64,000 bases of DNA from Deltaproteobacteria bacterium. Its GTDB lineage: Bacteria > Desulfobacterota > Syntrophobacteria > Syntrophobacterales > Thermodesulforhabdaceae. The position numbers and the translations under genes were made by a program. The stretch is from the NCBI GenBank assembly GCA_019309115.1, contig JAFDGW010000013.1, forward strand, positions 47,744-111,743, in the 5' to 3' direction. The notes under the pieces are model-generated. The model saw only the letters and a list, made by a program, of their open reading frames with translations. It was not told the DNA's origin and searched no databases. Each line of letters begins with the position of its first letter. Within the stretch, counting starts at the first letter, position 1. Shown here in pieces: positions 30,445-40,095 of the stretch.

Positions 30445-31194
30445 ATGCCTTCGCCTGTAAATATTGCCCTGACGGGGTTGAGAAACTCTTCCAGACGGAT
30501 GGAAACAGTTGCCCATAACGTTGCAAATAGTGCCACGCCGGGGTTTATGGCTCAAAAGGTCAGGTCTTCTGATATTGCCGCGGAAGGATCCGGATTGGGG
30601 GTTGCTATAGAGGCGGTTCTTCATTCTCCTGTGCCAGGTCCTCTTATGCCCACCGACAGGTGGAGTGATCTTGCCATAATGGGTGATGGCTTTTTTGCCG
30701 TAGCAGATGAGAATGGAAATATTTTTTACACCCGCAATGGTTCTTTTACAGTCGACGAGAACGGAAACTTGATGACTTTGAATGGCTACAGGGTTCTTAA
30801 CATATCGGGAAACCCAGTGCCATCGTTGCCGTCGGGTGAAAATTTTTCGGTTAATTCGAATGGTGAGATAGTGATGGTGAATGCCGATGGAACCATAACT
30901 CCACTTGGACCTGACTACACAATAGGGATTGCTCGAATTGACAATGAAGACCTTATGGTTTCAGAAGGCGGCACGTTGTATTCGTTAAAGCCAGATGTGC
31001 CTGCGCCGGAATTGGTTCAGGCGGGTCAGGGCAATGGCTTAACCGTTCTTAGCGGTTTTGTTCAGATGTCCAACACAGACATTGCCGAAGAGATGGTACA
31101 GGGTATTTTGGCTAAAACTTCTTACGAAGCAAATTTGAAGGTTGTTTCCGCGTCAAATGAAATGACAGAAAATTTGCTAGATACTGTCGGCTAA
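30445..31194 (+). CDS. Flagellar basal-body rod/hook protein (FlgF/FlgG-like)
   Basis: A 249-residue flagellar axial protein. The N-terminal rod signature is NIALTGLRNSSRRMETVAHNVANSATPGF, the central part has GDGFFAVADENG and YTRNGSFTVDENGNL as in FlgG/FlgF/FlgE, and the C-terminal signature is GFVQMSNTDIAEEMVQGI with a helical end. It is not accompanied by the other rod genes, so FlgF or FlgG cannot be decided. Confidence 0.88.
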   Translation: MPSPVNIALTGLRNSSRRMETVAHNVANSATPGFMAQKVRSSDIAAEGSGLGVAIEAVLHSPVPGPLMPTDRWSDLAIMGDGFFAVADENGNIFYTRNGSFTVDENGNLMTLNGYRVLNISGNPVPSLPSGENFSVNSNGEIVMVNADGTITPLGPDYTIGIARIDNEDLMVSEGGTLYSLKPDVPAPELVQAGQGNGLTVLSGFVQMSNTDIAEEMVQGILAKTSYEANLKVVSASNEMTENLLDTVG

Positions 31195-31376
31195 GGCCTG
31201 TTTTACACAAGGTTGAGCTTTTTCATTTCAGTTTGAGCTTAAAGATTTCGGAAAAGTTCTTTCCTAGTTTATCCTAAGTAAAAGAGCTTCCTGAGGAAAG
31301 CTTCCGCGAAATAACCGTTGAATTAACCATGCGCTTCCTGTATGCAAGCAGTTTCTAAAAACTAACTCCTTTTTGG

Positions 31377-31406
31377 TTGAATTATTCCTGGATTAAGTTT
31401 TAATAT
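31377..31406 (+). promoter_or_regulatory. Possible sigma-70 promoter upstream of mucR
   Basis: TTGAAT and TAATAT are separated by 18 nt and lie about 70 nt before the mucR-like start, in an AT-rich 282-nt gap that otherwise holds nothing I recognise. Confidence 0.35.
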
Positions 31407-31476
31407 AAAGCCTACTAAAGAGATAGTTAGCAAGTTTGCTTTCGTTGAAAGACTAATTTGAAAAAGGAGAGAAGTT

Positions 31477-31917
31477 ATGTTGGACAAAGAAATTGTACAG
31501 TCAATTATTCATCTTGTTGGACAGCGTAGAGATATTGATCAGGCAGTTGAAGATTTCAAGAAAATGTACGCTGTTGTTTCAGAAATTATGGGAGAGGAAG
31601 TCTCTTTGCAAGAGGAGAAAAATGAACTTGAAGAGCTTCGAAAGCGTCCTATGGAATCAATTGGGAAAGAAGCGGTTGTGTGTCTTGAATGTGGAGAGAA
31701 ATTGTCGTCTCTGGCTCCTCATTTGAGACGGAAGCATCAAATGTCTGCTAGGGAGTATAAGAAAAAATGGGGCATGAAGTTGAGTACTAAGCTCGTGTCT
31801 GAAAATTATCGTAAAAAGAGACAAAAAATGGCTCAGGATATTGACATGACAGAACGCGTCCAAAAGATGCTAGAAGCCAAGAGGAGAAAAGCGGAAGAAG
31901 CCAAGAAATCTTCATAA
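31477..31917 (+). CDS. MucR/Ros-family transcriptional regulator
   Basis: A 146-residue protein of the Ros/MucR family. The prokaryotic zinc finger is CLECGEKLSSLAPHLRRKHQ (about residues 64-83), followed by the family pattern SAREYKKKWGM. The N-terminal 60 residues are helical and likely oligomerise, as in MucR; the C-terminus is Lys-rich. MucR-type proteins act as global, H-NS-like repressors. It is transcribed alone, with a convergent terminator after it. Confidence 0.86.
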   Translation: MLDKEIVQSIIHLVGQRRDIDQAVEDFKKMYAVVSEIMGEEVSLQEEKNELEELRKRPMESIGKEAVVCLECGEKLSSLAPHLRRKHQMSAREYKKKWGMKLSTKLVSENYRKKRQKMAQDIDMTERVQKMLEAKRRKAEEAKKSS

Positions 31918-31929
31918 GCTGGTTGATAA

Positions 31930-31958
31930 GGGCGGAACTTATCCGCCCCTATCTTTTA
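31930..31958. terminator. Terminator between mucR and ilvE
   Basis: A perfect 7-bp stem (GGGCGGA / TCCGCCC) with a 5-nt loop is followed by CCTATCTTTTA. It lies between converging genes and can serve the plus strand; the tail overlaps the end of ilvE. Confidence 0.75.
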
Positions 31959-33038
31959 GTTAATTGGCACCTGATGAATCCACCCAAAAGGGTCATTTTT
32001 TTCGCCGTATTGGATCCCTACTATTTCATCATAGAAACGTTTGGACCACTCACCTACGGTGCCATTGTTTATTACGCAGGTTTCTCCTTTGTAATACAAT
32101 TCACCCACTGGCGATATTACCGCAGCTGTTCCGGTACCGAAACATTCTTTTAATTCACCAGTTTTCGCCTTTTCTATGACTTCGCCAATGGTTATAGGTC
32201 TTTCATGTACCGGAATTCCCCAGTGTTTTGCCAGGTGGATGACGGAATCCCGAGTAATACCAGGGAGAATGGAACCGGTAAGTGGAGGGGTGATCAGTTC
32301 GTCGCCAATCCTGAAAAATATATTCATAGTGCCCACTTCTTCCACATAACGGCGTTCCACGCCGTCGAGCCACAACACCTGTGTGTACCCCTTCTTTTTG
32401 GCTTCTTCAGCGGCATACAAACTTGCAGCATAGTTACCCAATGTTTTAGCTTCACCCACTCCACCACGGACCGCTCTAACATACTTGTCAGTTACATATA
32501 TCTTCACAGGGTTAAACCCTTCAGGATAATAAGGTCCGACAGGGCTGGTTATGATGTAATATACATATTGCTTTGCCGGTCTGACACCCAGAGCTGCTTC
32601 GGTGGCTAACATTGTTGGTCGAATATACAGGGATGTTCCCTTTTTTTTGGGAATCCAGTCAACGTCGAGTCGGAGAAGCTGTTCTAATGCGTGAGTCTGA
32701 AAATCCGGGTCTATTTCCGGCATGCACATCCGTCTGGCAGATCGGTTAAAACGTTCCCAATTTTTCCCAGGGCGGAACAAATTAACACGCCCATCGTGGC
32801 ACCGATAAGCCTTCAACCCCTCAAAGATTCCCTGTCCATAATGAAGAACCATAGTGGCAGGGTCCAGACTCAAAGGGTGATATGGCACTATGCGTGCGCT
32901 GTGCCAGCCTTTACCCTCATCGTAGTTCATAATAAACATGTGGTCGCTGAAAACAGTGCCGAAAACTAACTTGTTTTCGTCTTCCGGTTTTGGGCGTTTC
33001 TGCGAATCATCGGCAGGTTGAATTTCAATGTCTAGCAT
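31956..33038 (-). CDS. ilvE: Branched-chain amino acid aminotransferase (fold type IV)
   Basis: A 360-residue PLP enzyme of the BCAT type with the long N-terminal domain: HYGQGIFEGLKAYR, RMCMPEID, YIRPTMLATE, and KTLGNYAASLYAAEEAKKKG containing the region near the PLP lysine, then QVLWLDGVERRYVEEVGTMN and TGTAAVISPVGE. It transaminates leucine, isoleucine and valine with 2-oxoglutarate. The DtxR-family gene lies 24 nt upstream on the same strand. Confidence 0.95.
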   Translation of the reverse strand: MLDIEIQPADDSQKRPKPEDENKLVFGTVFSDHMFIMNYDEGKGWHSARIVPYHPLSLDPATMVLHYGQGIFEGLKAYRCHDGRVNLFRPGKNWERFNRSARRMCMPEIDPDFQTHALEQLLRLDVDWIPKKKGTSLYIRPTMLATEAALGVRPAKQYVYYIITSPVGPYYPEGFNPVKIYVTDKYVRAVRGGVGEAKTLGNYAASLYAAEEAKKKGYTQVLWLDGVERRYVEEVGTMNIFFRIGDELITPPLTGSILPGITRDSVIHLAKHWGIPVHERPITIGEVIEKAKTGELKECFGTGTAAVISPVGELYYKGETCVINNGTVGEWSKRFYDEIVGIQYGEKNDPFGWIHQVPIN

Positions 33039-33062
33039 ATTATCTCACCTCCATTGGTGTAG

Positions 33063-33572
33063 TTATGTACGCCTAAGCTGCTCTAGGCACTTTATAAGGC
33101 ATTGTTCGCATTCGTCCTTTTTCGCTCCACGCTGACAATAGTTTTCAAATGAGCGAACCCAATCAGAGCCGGCGCGCGGGCAGATTTTCAAAAATTCGAG
33201 AAATTTTGTTAATTTTTGCACGGCTTTTGGGTGGATAACATGTTCTATTTTGCATGCGTTTACTTCCGCCTGCTCTGGTGAAAGCTGAAGAACCGACTGA
33301 AAAAACTCTTTGAGTATCTCATGGCGATGGATAATCTGCTTGGCGATTTTTTCTCCTTTTTGAGTCAAGGTAATCGTGCTGTAGGGTTCGTAATTTATAA
33401 GGCCCTTAGCGGCGAGACTCTTCAAAGCTCCTGTGACTGAAGCCTTTTGAACTTTCATTTTATCGGCTATGGCCTTAGCGCGTGCCACTTTATGCTTTTT
33501 CTGCAACTGGTAAATGATTTCCAGGTAATCTTCTAAGCTGGCAGAAATGCTATTGTTTTCCGGCATCTCCAT
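33063..33572 (-). CDS. DtxR/MntR-family metal-dependent regulator
   Basis: A 169-residue protein. The N-terminal winged helix (LEDYLEIIYQLQ, IADKMKVQKASVTGALKSLAAKGLI) and the dimer/metal domain (HRHEILKEFF, ACKIEHVIHP) match DtxR/MntR. No SH3-like C-terminal domain is present; instead the tail has cysteines (KICPRAG, CQRGAKKDECEQCLIKC) that could form an additional metal site. It may control iron or manganese transport genes outside the window. Confidence 0.85.
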   Translation of the reverse strand: MEMPENNSISASLEDYLEIIYQLQKKHKVARAKAIADKMKVQKASVTGALKSLAAKGLINYEPYSTITLTQKGEKIAKQIIHRHEILKEFFQSVLQLSPEQAEVNACKIEHVIHPKAVQKLTKFLEFLKICPRAGSDWVRSFENYCQRGAKKDECEQCLIKCLEQLRRT

Positions 33573-33711
33573 TGTCCGTTAAAATTTACCATTGTACGGC
33601 CTGAAAACATATCCTTTAAACCGTTAATCTCTTCTTTTGTGCTTCCTTATTCCTTGTGCTATCTTGTATAGCGTTTTTCCGTGATGGTCAACGAATAGTA
33701 ACGGTGTCAAA

Positions 33712-34248
33712 ATGGCTGAAGTTATTGATTTCACTGTGCGAAAAAAGCAAATTTTGGCAAAAGTAGCTTTTGAGCCTTGGGAGCGAAAATTCAAAGCGAA
33801 GTTCTCTTATGATACATCACTGGCTGAGCTCGAAAACAGGGTAATTAATTACTTTCTACCGGCCTCAAAGCCGGTGCTTTATCTATTGCAGAATTTTGTA
33901 ACTCGAATCCTTTATTATTCGTCTTCCACTTCAAGGGGATTTTACGATCTTGACGTGCAACGTCAGATGCTGGTGGTAGATGTTTCCATCTTTCTGATAG
34001 ATCAGTTTCGCTTTGAAGCTATGTATCGCCTTGGATGGGTTGAAGATTTTGAAATTCGGCACATTCCAATCCTTGAACTTGTTTTGTATTTTAAGACAAG
34101 ATATTCCCTATATCAGCAGATTGCCCCAGATTTAAGCCCATCTCATCCCTTGTATCCTGAATATTTAGAAGCGTCGCCCCTAGACCAAAAGGGCATGATC
34201 AGAAGACTAGTTGCAATTCTCTTGCAACAAAACGATAAAAAACCCTGA
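33712..34248 (+). CDS. Hypothetical protein
   Basis: A 178-residue mostly helical, aromatic-rich protein without signal peptide or clear membrane segment. It overlaps no other gene and ends 2 nt before the zinc phospholipase-C-like gene, so they are probably co-expressed. No family is recognised. Confidence 0.6.
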   Translation: MAEVIDFTVRKKQILAKVAFEPWERKFKAKFSYDTSLAELENRVINYFLPASKPVLYLLQNFVTRILYYSSSTSRGFYDLDVQRQMLVVDVSIFLIDQFRFEAMYRLGWVEDFEIRHIPILELVLYFKTRYSLYQQIAPDLSPSHPLYPEYLEASPLDQKGMIRRLVAILLQQNDKKP

Positions 34249-34250
34249 AA

Positions 34251-35060
34251 ATGCCCAAGGAAATTTTCCACATAGCCGTTGCTAGGAAGGTATTTGGCGA
34301 GAAACTACCTCACTCCTTCTATCTGGCAACAACCGTTCCAGATATGTTTTTTTATCAGCCTTTTCCTCTGTTTCAAAGAGCTGGTAGTTTACTCCACCGT
34401 CTGGAGGGTTGCGCCTTTGATCTAACTAGATATTTTCACGAGCTCCCACAATTTCTGGGCTACGTGGTTGAAGGAATGCTTTTTCACCTCTGTACCGACG
34501 CATTGTGGCACAGGCATATAGAAGCTGCATCTCGTTATCTGGCTGTCCAACCTTACGGTAGCCTAGACCGTTTACCATACCGATTACGATTAGTTTTTTG
34601 GCACCGTTACCTAGAATCAGTGATACAAAGCTTTTTTTTGGAACAGGAAGACGTACAAAGCATCTGCACTTGGCTGAATAAGTGTAATATTGATGAGATT
34701 TTCTGCAAAGATGTGACCTCCATACTTTATGTGCTGACAGGTCTTAAAATTTCACATGCTTCGCTGTACTGGGGTATCAAACTTCACAAACATGTTCTGT
34801 TAATCATTCATCGATTACCTCACATAAGACCAGAAAAATCTCACCTCCTTCCCGCTTATCTCTTGCCCCTTGTTGCACTCGTCCCGCCTGACTCAAAGGA
34901 GGCAAAAAGATTTGTCAAAACCACCTCGCACGCCTCATTGGCTTTGTTATTCCGGCAAGATTTTTACCACGCCACAGTCAAGCACTTACGCTCGCTTTTT
35001 TCCTATATACATTCAGAGCCGCCCGCACTATCCCATCAGTATCTATCCCCAGCCACCTGA
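34251..35060 (+). CDS. Zinc-dependent phospholipase-C-like protein
   Basis: A 269-residue protein with the layout of the bacterial Zn_dep_PLPC/PF00882 group: an early His (EIFHIAVAR), an aspartate in TVPDMFF, SLLHRLEG and the H-x(3)-D pair in FHLCTDALWHRHIEA. These are candidate zinc ligands of an all-helical hydrolase; the substrate is unknown. Its 3' end overlaps the convergent transketolase gene by 83 nt. Confidence 0.6.
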   Translation: MPKEIFHIAVARKVFGEKLPHSFYLATTVPDMFFYQPFPLFQRAGSLLHRLEGCAFDLTRYFHELPQFLGYVVEGMLFHLCTDALWHRHIEAASRYLAVQPYGSLDRLPYRLRLVFWHRYLESVIQSFFLEQEDVQSICTWLNKCNIDEIFCKDVTSILYVLTGLKISHASLYWGIKLHKHVLLIIHRLPHIRPEKSHLLPAYLLPLVALVPPDSKEAKRFVKTTSHASLALLFRQDFYHATVKHLRSLFSYIHSEPPALSHQYLSPAT

Positions 35061-36963
35061 AAAGCTCGGCAGGTTTTCCGGATTGGCCGTATCTTGTGAT
35101 GCCCATTCGCACGCAGCGGCAGGGGATGCCTTCTTCCGCAAGAATTGAAGACACTATTGCTCCAAGCCCTGTGTCTACATGGTGATCTTCAACGGTTATG
35201 ATGACTCGCCTTTTGGCTGCCTCCAATACGGCTTTCCTATCGAATGGCTTTATGGACGCACAATTTATCACGGCTGCACCAATTCCATGTTTATCTCTCA
35301 AGATGTCTGATGCCCGTGCGGCGTGACTAAGCAGGGTGCCGTAAGACATTATCGCAATGTCGTCACCTTCTCGAACCCAATCCGCCTTTCCTGGTTCGAA
35401 ACGGTAATCTCCGGCGAAAAATGGTTTTCCTTTAAGGTCGGTAATTACAGGTGTTTTTGACCTGCCCATTCCCACAAATACATTTCCATCTATCTGAGCG
35501 GCATATCTGACGATGCGATCCGTCTGATTTGGGTCCGCTGGCAGAAAGACGAACCAGCCAAAAAGATTCTTCAAAAGACCGATGTAATCTATGCACTGGT
35601 GAGTTGGCCCGTCTTCGCCAACGTCGAGTCCCAGGTGAGTACACACCACTTTTAAAGATGTTTCGTTCAAATCATTCAACCTTTGCTGATTATAGGTTTC
35701 GCAGACGCCAAAAACCCCAAAGGTGCTGAAGAATGTAAGGAATCCTTCCTTGCTTATTGCCCCGCTCGCTACTGCAGCATGGTGCTCCTGTATTCCACAT
35801 TCGTAAAAGGCTTTCTCGCAAACTTGATGAAACTTATTCATCTTAACGGAACCTTCAAGGTCGCAGCTAAAGCCGAGCACTTTTGGAACGGAGTTCAGAT
35901 TGTTCAAGCGAGCCAGGTCTTCAAGCACGGCGCCGTACGCAGAACGGTTATCCAATTTTTCATCAGCCCCGTAAGTGCGAGGTTTGCCTACATCAATTTG
36001 TACTTTCTTTCTTGGGTATTTGAAAAAAGGCCTAAAGTTAGTGTGGGTTTTCCTCTTGCTTTTTAGCTGAGGAATGGGGTTGGTGATACCCAGTTCCTGA
36101 AATGCGCGTTCAGCTTCGTCTTCGGACAATGGCATGCCATGGTATTTGGCATTATTTTCCATAAAAGATATGCCTTTACCCATAACTGTTCTGGCAACAA
36201 TGACTGTTGGCGTATCTGGGTTTTTAACCTGGCGCAAGAAAACCTTTTTGAAAGCGGTGAAAATCTGGTCAAAGTCGTTTCCATCTTCCACGTAAACCAC
36301 GTTCCAACCAGCTGCCTCATATTCGGCCCTTACCCTCTGAGGCATCACCTTTTCGGTGTCACCACCAATCTGACGATGGTTACGATCAACAATTCCGATC
36401 AGATTTGAAAGACCATATTTGACTGCAAACCGCCGTGCTTCTGTTATTTGCCCCTTTTGCTGCTCACCGTCTCCCATAAGAGCCACAACCCACGATGGAT
36501 TATTCTTCTTTAATTTTTCCGCAAGGGCAATGCCTGCTGCCGCCGAAAGACCTTGTCCCAGATTTCCTGTATTCCATTCCACTCCGGGGACACAGTGTTC
36601 AACGTGGCCGGCAAAGGGTGAGCCAACTCGCCGAAATTCTAAAAGAAATTCATCTTCCTCAAAGTAACCAAATTCACACAAAACACTGTACACCCCGGGG
36701 CTGATGTGTCCCATGCTCACGATGATCCGATCCCTTTGCTCCCAGGCTGGGTCTTCCGGACGATGGTTCAATGTAGCATAGAGCATAAGAAGAATATGCA
36801 ACGCCGAAAGTGAACCACCTGGATGTCCACTGCCTGCTAGGGTAGTGGAAGCTATAATTCGCTTAACGCATCGCTTCCACATTTCCTGAAGCTGAGCCCT
36901 CTGCTCTCTCGTCAACGCTGGTTGGTTCAGGTCTATCCGCATTGTTATCAAACTCCGTTTCAA
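34978..36963 (-). CDS. tkt: Transketolase
   Basis: A 661-residue full-length transketolase. The TPP motif is GDGEQQKGQITEARRFAVK..VDRN, with SGHPGGSLSAL and GNLGQGLSAAAGIA in the first domain. The central domain has ECGIQEHHAA and GEDGPTHQ, the C-terminal domain CASIKPFDRKAV. A second Met seven residues in (36942) is an alternative start. It interconverts pentose-phosphate sugars. The mrp gene ends 6 nt upstream. Confidence 0.93.
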   Translation of the reverse strand: MKRSLITMRIDLNQPALTREQRAQLQEMWKRCVKRIIASTTLAGSGHPGGSLSALHILLMLYATLNHRPEDPAWEQRDRIIVSMGHISPGVYSVLCEFGYFEEDEFLLEFRRVGSPFAGHVEHCVPGVEWNTGNLGQGLSAAAGIALAEKLKKNNPSWVVALMGDGEQQKGQITEARRFAVKYGLSNLIGIVDRNHRQIGGDTEKVMPQRVRAEYEAAGWNVVYVEDGNDFDQIFTAFKKVFLRQVKNPDTPTVIVARTVMGKGISFMENNAKYHGMPLSEDEAERAFQELGITNPIPQLKSKRKTHTNFRPFFKYPRKKVQIDVGKPRTYGADEKLDNRSAYGAVLEDLARLNNLNSVPKVLGFSCDLEGSVKMNKFHQVCEKAFYECGIQEHHAAVASGAISKEGFLTFFSTFGVFGVCETYNQQRLNDLNETSLKVVCTHLGLDVGEDGPTHQCIDYIGLLKNLFGWFVFLPADPNQTDRIVRYAAQIDGNVFVGMGRSKTPVITDLKGKPFFAGDYRFEPGKADWVREGDDIAIMSYGTLLSHAARASDILRDKHGIGAAVINCASIKPFDRKAVLEAAKRRVIITVEDHHVDTGLGAIVSSILAEEGIPCRCVRMGITRYGQSGKPAELFRWLGIDTDGIVRAALNVYRKKASVSA

Positions 36964-36969
36964 GTTCCG

Positions 36970-37842
36970 TCAGTTTGAAGCCATACGGCATCGCGGAGTA
37001 TCTTTCAGGATTGCGACTATCTTATCCACCACATTTTCCACAGCCTTGATGAATGGGTCGTCTGGTTTTTTGCCCAGAATGGGTTGTCCGGCGTCTCCGC
37101 CTTCAACTACAGCTGGGTCAAAGGGAAAACTGCCAAGGAACGTTACGTTCATTTCTTTTGCTGTTTTTTCTCCACCGCCCGTCCGAAAAATCGGAATGAA
37201 CTTGCCACATTCAGGGCAATGAAGTCCCGACATATTTTCCACCAGACCCAGGATATTAAGATTAACTTTACGGCAGAAATTAATTGATTTACGAACGTCA
37301 GCGAGGGCTATTTCCTGTGGAGTGGTCACAATTACTGCCTGAGCTTCCGGGATTAGGTGCGCTATACTGAGAGGTTCATCGCCCGTTCCGGGTGGGCAGT
37401 CTATAATGAGATAATCGAGATCTCCCCATTCTATATCAGCAATGAATTGCTTTATGACACCGTGTTTGATCGGACCTCTCCAGATTACAGCAGCATCCCT
37501 TTCCTGAAGCAGTGATTCAATGCTGACTACCTTGAGATTCCTTTTATAACGATGCGGCACAATTTCTTGCTCAGGTGTGATACCCAGCAAGCCTTCAAGC
37601 CCCAGCATTCTAGGGATACTCGGGCCATGCAGGTCTATGTCCATCAAACCCACTTCATAGCCCCTTTGGGCAAGCATAAGGGCTAGATACACGGCAACGC
37701 TGCTCTTGCCGACCCCACCTTTGCCGCTCATAACCATCAGCTTGTGTTTGATCCGATCCAACTTGCACCTTATTATGGAATCCTGAGACTCCTCATGGCG
37801 CTTTTCACAACTTGAACAGCTTTTTCCTGTACATTCGCTCAT
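36970..37842 (-). CDS. mrp: Mrp/NBP35-type iron-sulfur carrier P-loop ATPase
   Basis: A 290-residue protein with a deviant Walker A MSGKGGVGKSSVAVYLA (about residue 38), LMDIDLHGPSIPRMLG, DYLIIDCPPGTGDEPL and the cluster-binding CPEC of ENMSGLHCPECGK. The N-terminus carries an extra C-x(4)-C-x(2)-C (CTGKSCSSC) like NBP35, which can hold another cluster. It probably transfers 4Fe-4S clusters to client enzymes. Neighbouring moaA encodes a 4Fe-4S protein, but this link is only positional. Confidence 0.92.
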   Translation of the reverse strand: MSECTGKSCSSCEKRHEESQDSIIRCKLDRIKHKLMVMSGKGGVGKSSVAVYLALMLAQRGYEVGLMDIDLHGPSIPRMLGLEGLLGITPEQEIVPHRYKRNLKVVSIESLLQERDAAVIWRGPIKHGVIKQFIADIEWGDLDYLIIDCPPGTGDEPLSIAHLIPEAQAVIVTTPQEIALADVRKSINFCRKVNLNILGLVENMSGLHCPECGKFIPIFRTGGGEKTAKEMNVTFLGSFPFDPAVVEGGDAGQPILGKKPDDPFIKAVENVVDKIVAILKDTPRCRMASN

Positions 37843-37923
37843 CGGTCGTCCTCCTTATGTGTTCAACTGTTGCCCTTCAGGCGCGCACAACATAGAAGTA
37901 AAGATGTTACTTGTCAATTCGTG

Positions 37924-38946
37924 TTAACCCCCAATTTTCACCATTGGTCGTCCAATGCATTTTTTAAATATTTCCCGATTTAGACTGTGCTTTGCTGGTT
38001 TGTTTTGAAGAGCTTTAATAATCTGTTTTGCAAGGAAGCTATCATCTTCGTTGGTTCGCAGAATCGTTTTGAAATCTATTTCTTCAACACTGAACAAGCA
38101 AGTTCTTAACATTCCGTCTGCCGTTAGCCTAAGTCGATTACAGGTGGCGCAGAAATGATGACTGATGGGACTTATGATTCCGATCTTACCTGGAGCGCCA
38201 AGGAACTGAAAATACCTAGCAGGCCCATTAGAATTTTTGCTGACGGTTGGTAACAGCTTTCCGAGTTTCCTTAACCTGGAATAAATTTCGTCTGCCGATA
38301 TAAAATGGGAAGTCCATTTGTCTTCGGGAGAAAATGGCATAAACTCGATGAAGCGAACATGAAAGGGATATTCAAAGGTAAGGGCGGCCAGATCCTCTAT
38401 TTCGTCATCGTTTATTCCCTTCATTGCAACAACGTTGATTTTCACCGGATAGAATCCACAACGGTGAGCTTCCATAATACCGTTCCACACTCGGTGAAAC
38501 AAGTCCCGTCGAGTGATCCTGGCAAAACGGTCAGGCTTCAATGTGTCAAGGCTTACATTTATACGATGTATTCCGGCGTCATAGAGTTGGTTAGCAAATG
38601 GAGCAAGTAAGACCCCGTTGGTCGTCAAACTAACCCTGCCGACCCCCATGATTTCCACAACCCGTTTGCAAAAATCAACGAACCCTTTTCGAATCAAAGG
38701 CTCTCCACCCGTAAGCCTCACCTTGGTTATACCCAAGCCCGCTGCAACTCTTACGAATCTAAGAATTTCTTCATAGGTAAGGATTTCTTCATGGCTCAAC
38801 TTTGGAACACCCGACTCAGGCATGCAATATATGCATCTCAGGTTACAACGGTCTGTTACCGATATGCGAAGGTAGTCAATGATTCGACCGTAGCTGTCTC
38901 TGTTGAGACACTCCGTTCTCTCCAGTCTGGTCTTGACTTCTGCCAT
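37924..38946 (-). CDS. moaA: GTP 3',8-cyclase MoaA
   Basis: A 340-residue radical SAM enzyme starting molybdopterin synthesis. The SAM cluster is CNLRCIYCMPE (about residue 34), the second substrate-binding cluster is FCATCNRLRLTADGMLRTCLF, and the C-terminal residues are VKIGG, the essential Gly-Gly end. TGGEPLIRKGF is also present. It is complete and should be functional. Confidence 0.97.
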   Translation of the reverse strand: MAEVKTRLERTECLNRDSYGRIIDYLRISVTDRCNLRCIYCMPESGVPKLSHEEILTYEEILRFVRVAAGLGITKVRLTGGEPLIRKGFVDFCKRVVEIMGVGRVSLTTNGVLLAPFANQLYDAGIHRINVSLDTLKPDRFARITRRDLFHRVWNGIMEAHRCGFYPVKINVVAMKGINDDEIEDLAALTFEYPFHVRFIEFMPFSPEDKWTSHFISADEIYSRLRKLGKLLPTVSKNSNGPARYFQFLGAPGKIGIISPISHHFCATCNRLRLTADGMLRTCLFSVEEIDFKTILRTNEDDSFLAKQIIKALQNKPAKHSLNREIFKKCIGRPMVKIGG

Positions 38947-39055
38947 TTGGTTTAATCTCCCACTCTTGTTGAAAAGGAGCCAGCCCTATGGTAAGGCTAG
39001 GTCGTCCATTCTTTATACGCCGATAATCTCAAATGCAAGATGAGAAGGAGAAAAA

Positions 39056-40078
39056 ATGTCCGATAGGGGCCTAGGAATCACGGTTACTGAACATCTGTTG
39101 AGGGAACAACGTGAAACGCCGTATGCCACCGGGACGTTTACGCAATTGCTTAATGAGCTCATTGTTGCTGCAAAGATAATCAACCGTGAAGTTAACAAAG
39201 CCGGTCTGGTGGACATATACGGATACACCGGAACTGAAAACATTTACGGTGAGCAAGTACAAAAGCTGGATGAATTTGCCAATAGCACGATTATCAGGCG
39301 TGTTATGCACACAGGGCACGTATGTGCGGTAGCCTCAGAAGAAGATGCCGACATCGTGGAGGTTCCGGACGAACGCCTCAGAGGGCCTTATATTGTTTTG
39401 ATAGATCCTCTAGACGGATCTTCCAATATAGATGTTAACGCCAGCATAGGCACCATTTTTTCCATCAGACGAAGAATCAAAGAATCAGGCCCCGTAACAC
39501 TTGATGAAGTTTTACGCAAGGGCAGTGAACAGGTGGCTGCAGGATATTTCATTTATGGATCCAGTACTATGCTGGTTTATACGACAGGAAAAGGTGTTAA
39601 CGGGTTCACACTTAATCCTGCTCTTGGAGAGTTTCTCCTTAGTCACCGAGACATAACCATCCCGAAAAAAGGCAGAATCTACAGTGTGAACGAAGGAAAC
39701 TGGGCGTACTGGGATGAGCCGGTGAAGCGATACGTGGAATATCTCAAAACCCCGGATCCTGAAAATGGCCGCCCCTATTCGTCACGGTACATAGGCACCC
39801 TGGTGAGCGATTTCCACAGGAATTTGCTGAAAGGCGGAATTTTTATGTATCCGGCAGACAAGAAAGATCCGAAAAAACCTCGAGGCAAGCTAAGGCTTCT
39901 TTTTGAGGCGGCTCCGCTTGCTTTTCTGATAGAACAGGCCGGCGGTGCGGCGTCGGACGGGCAGAGGCGAATTCTGGACATTGAACCGGAAACATTGCAC
40001 GATAGAGTTCCACTGTTCATTGGAAGCCCCGATGATGTGGCTGAGGTAGAACGATTCCTTGCCGGTGAAGCACACTAA
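39056..40078 (+). CDS. fbp: Fructose-1,6-bisphosphatase class I
   Basis: A 340-residue FBPase. Metal and phosphate sites are in [22 protein letters not shown], and [45 protein letters not shown] and EQAGG are all conserved. It hydrolyses fructose-1,6-bisphosphate in gluconeogenesis. The start ATG 39056 has a GAGAAGGAG ribosome site. Confidence 0.96.
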   Translation: MSDRGLGITVTEHLLREQRETPYATGTFTQLLNELIVAAKIINREVNKAGLVDIYGYTGTENIYGEQVQKLDEFANSTIIRRVMHTGHVCAVASEEDADIVEVPDERLRGPYIVLIDPLDGSSNIDVNASIGTIFSIRRRIKESGPVTLDEVLRKGSEQVAAGYFIYGSSTMLVYTTGKGVNGFTLNPALGEFLLSHRDITIPKKGRIYSVNEGNWAYWDEPVKRYVEYLKTPDPENGRPYSSRYIGTLVSDFHRNLLKGGIFMYPADKKDPKKPRGKLRLLFEAAPLAFLIEQAGGAASDGQRRILDIEPETLHDRVPLFIGSPDDVAEVERFLAGEAH

Positions 40079-40095
40079 CAACACGGTGATGTACA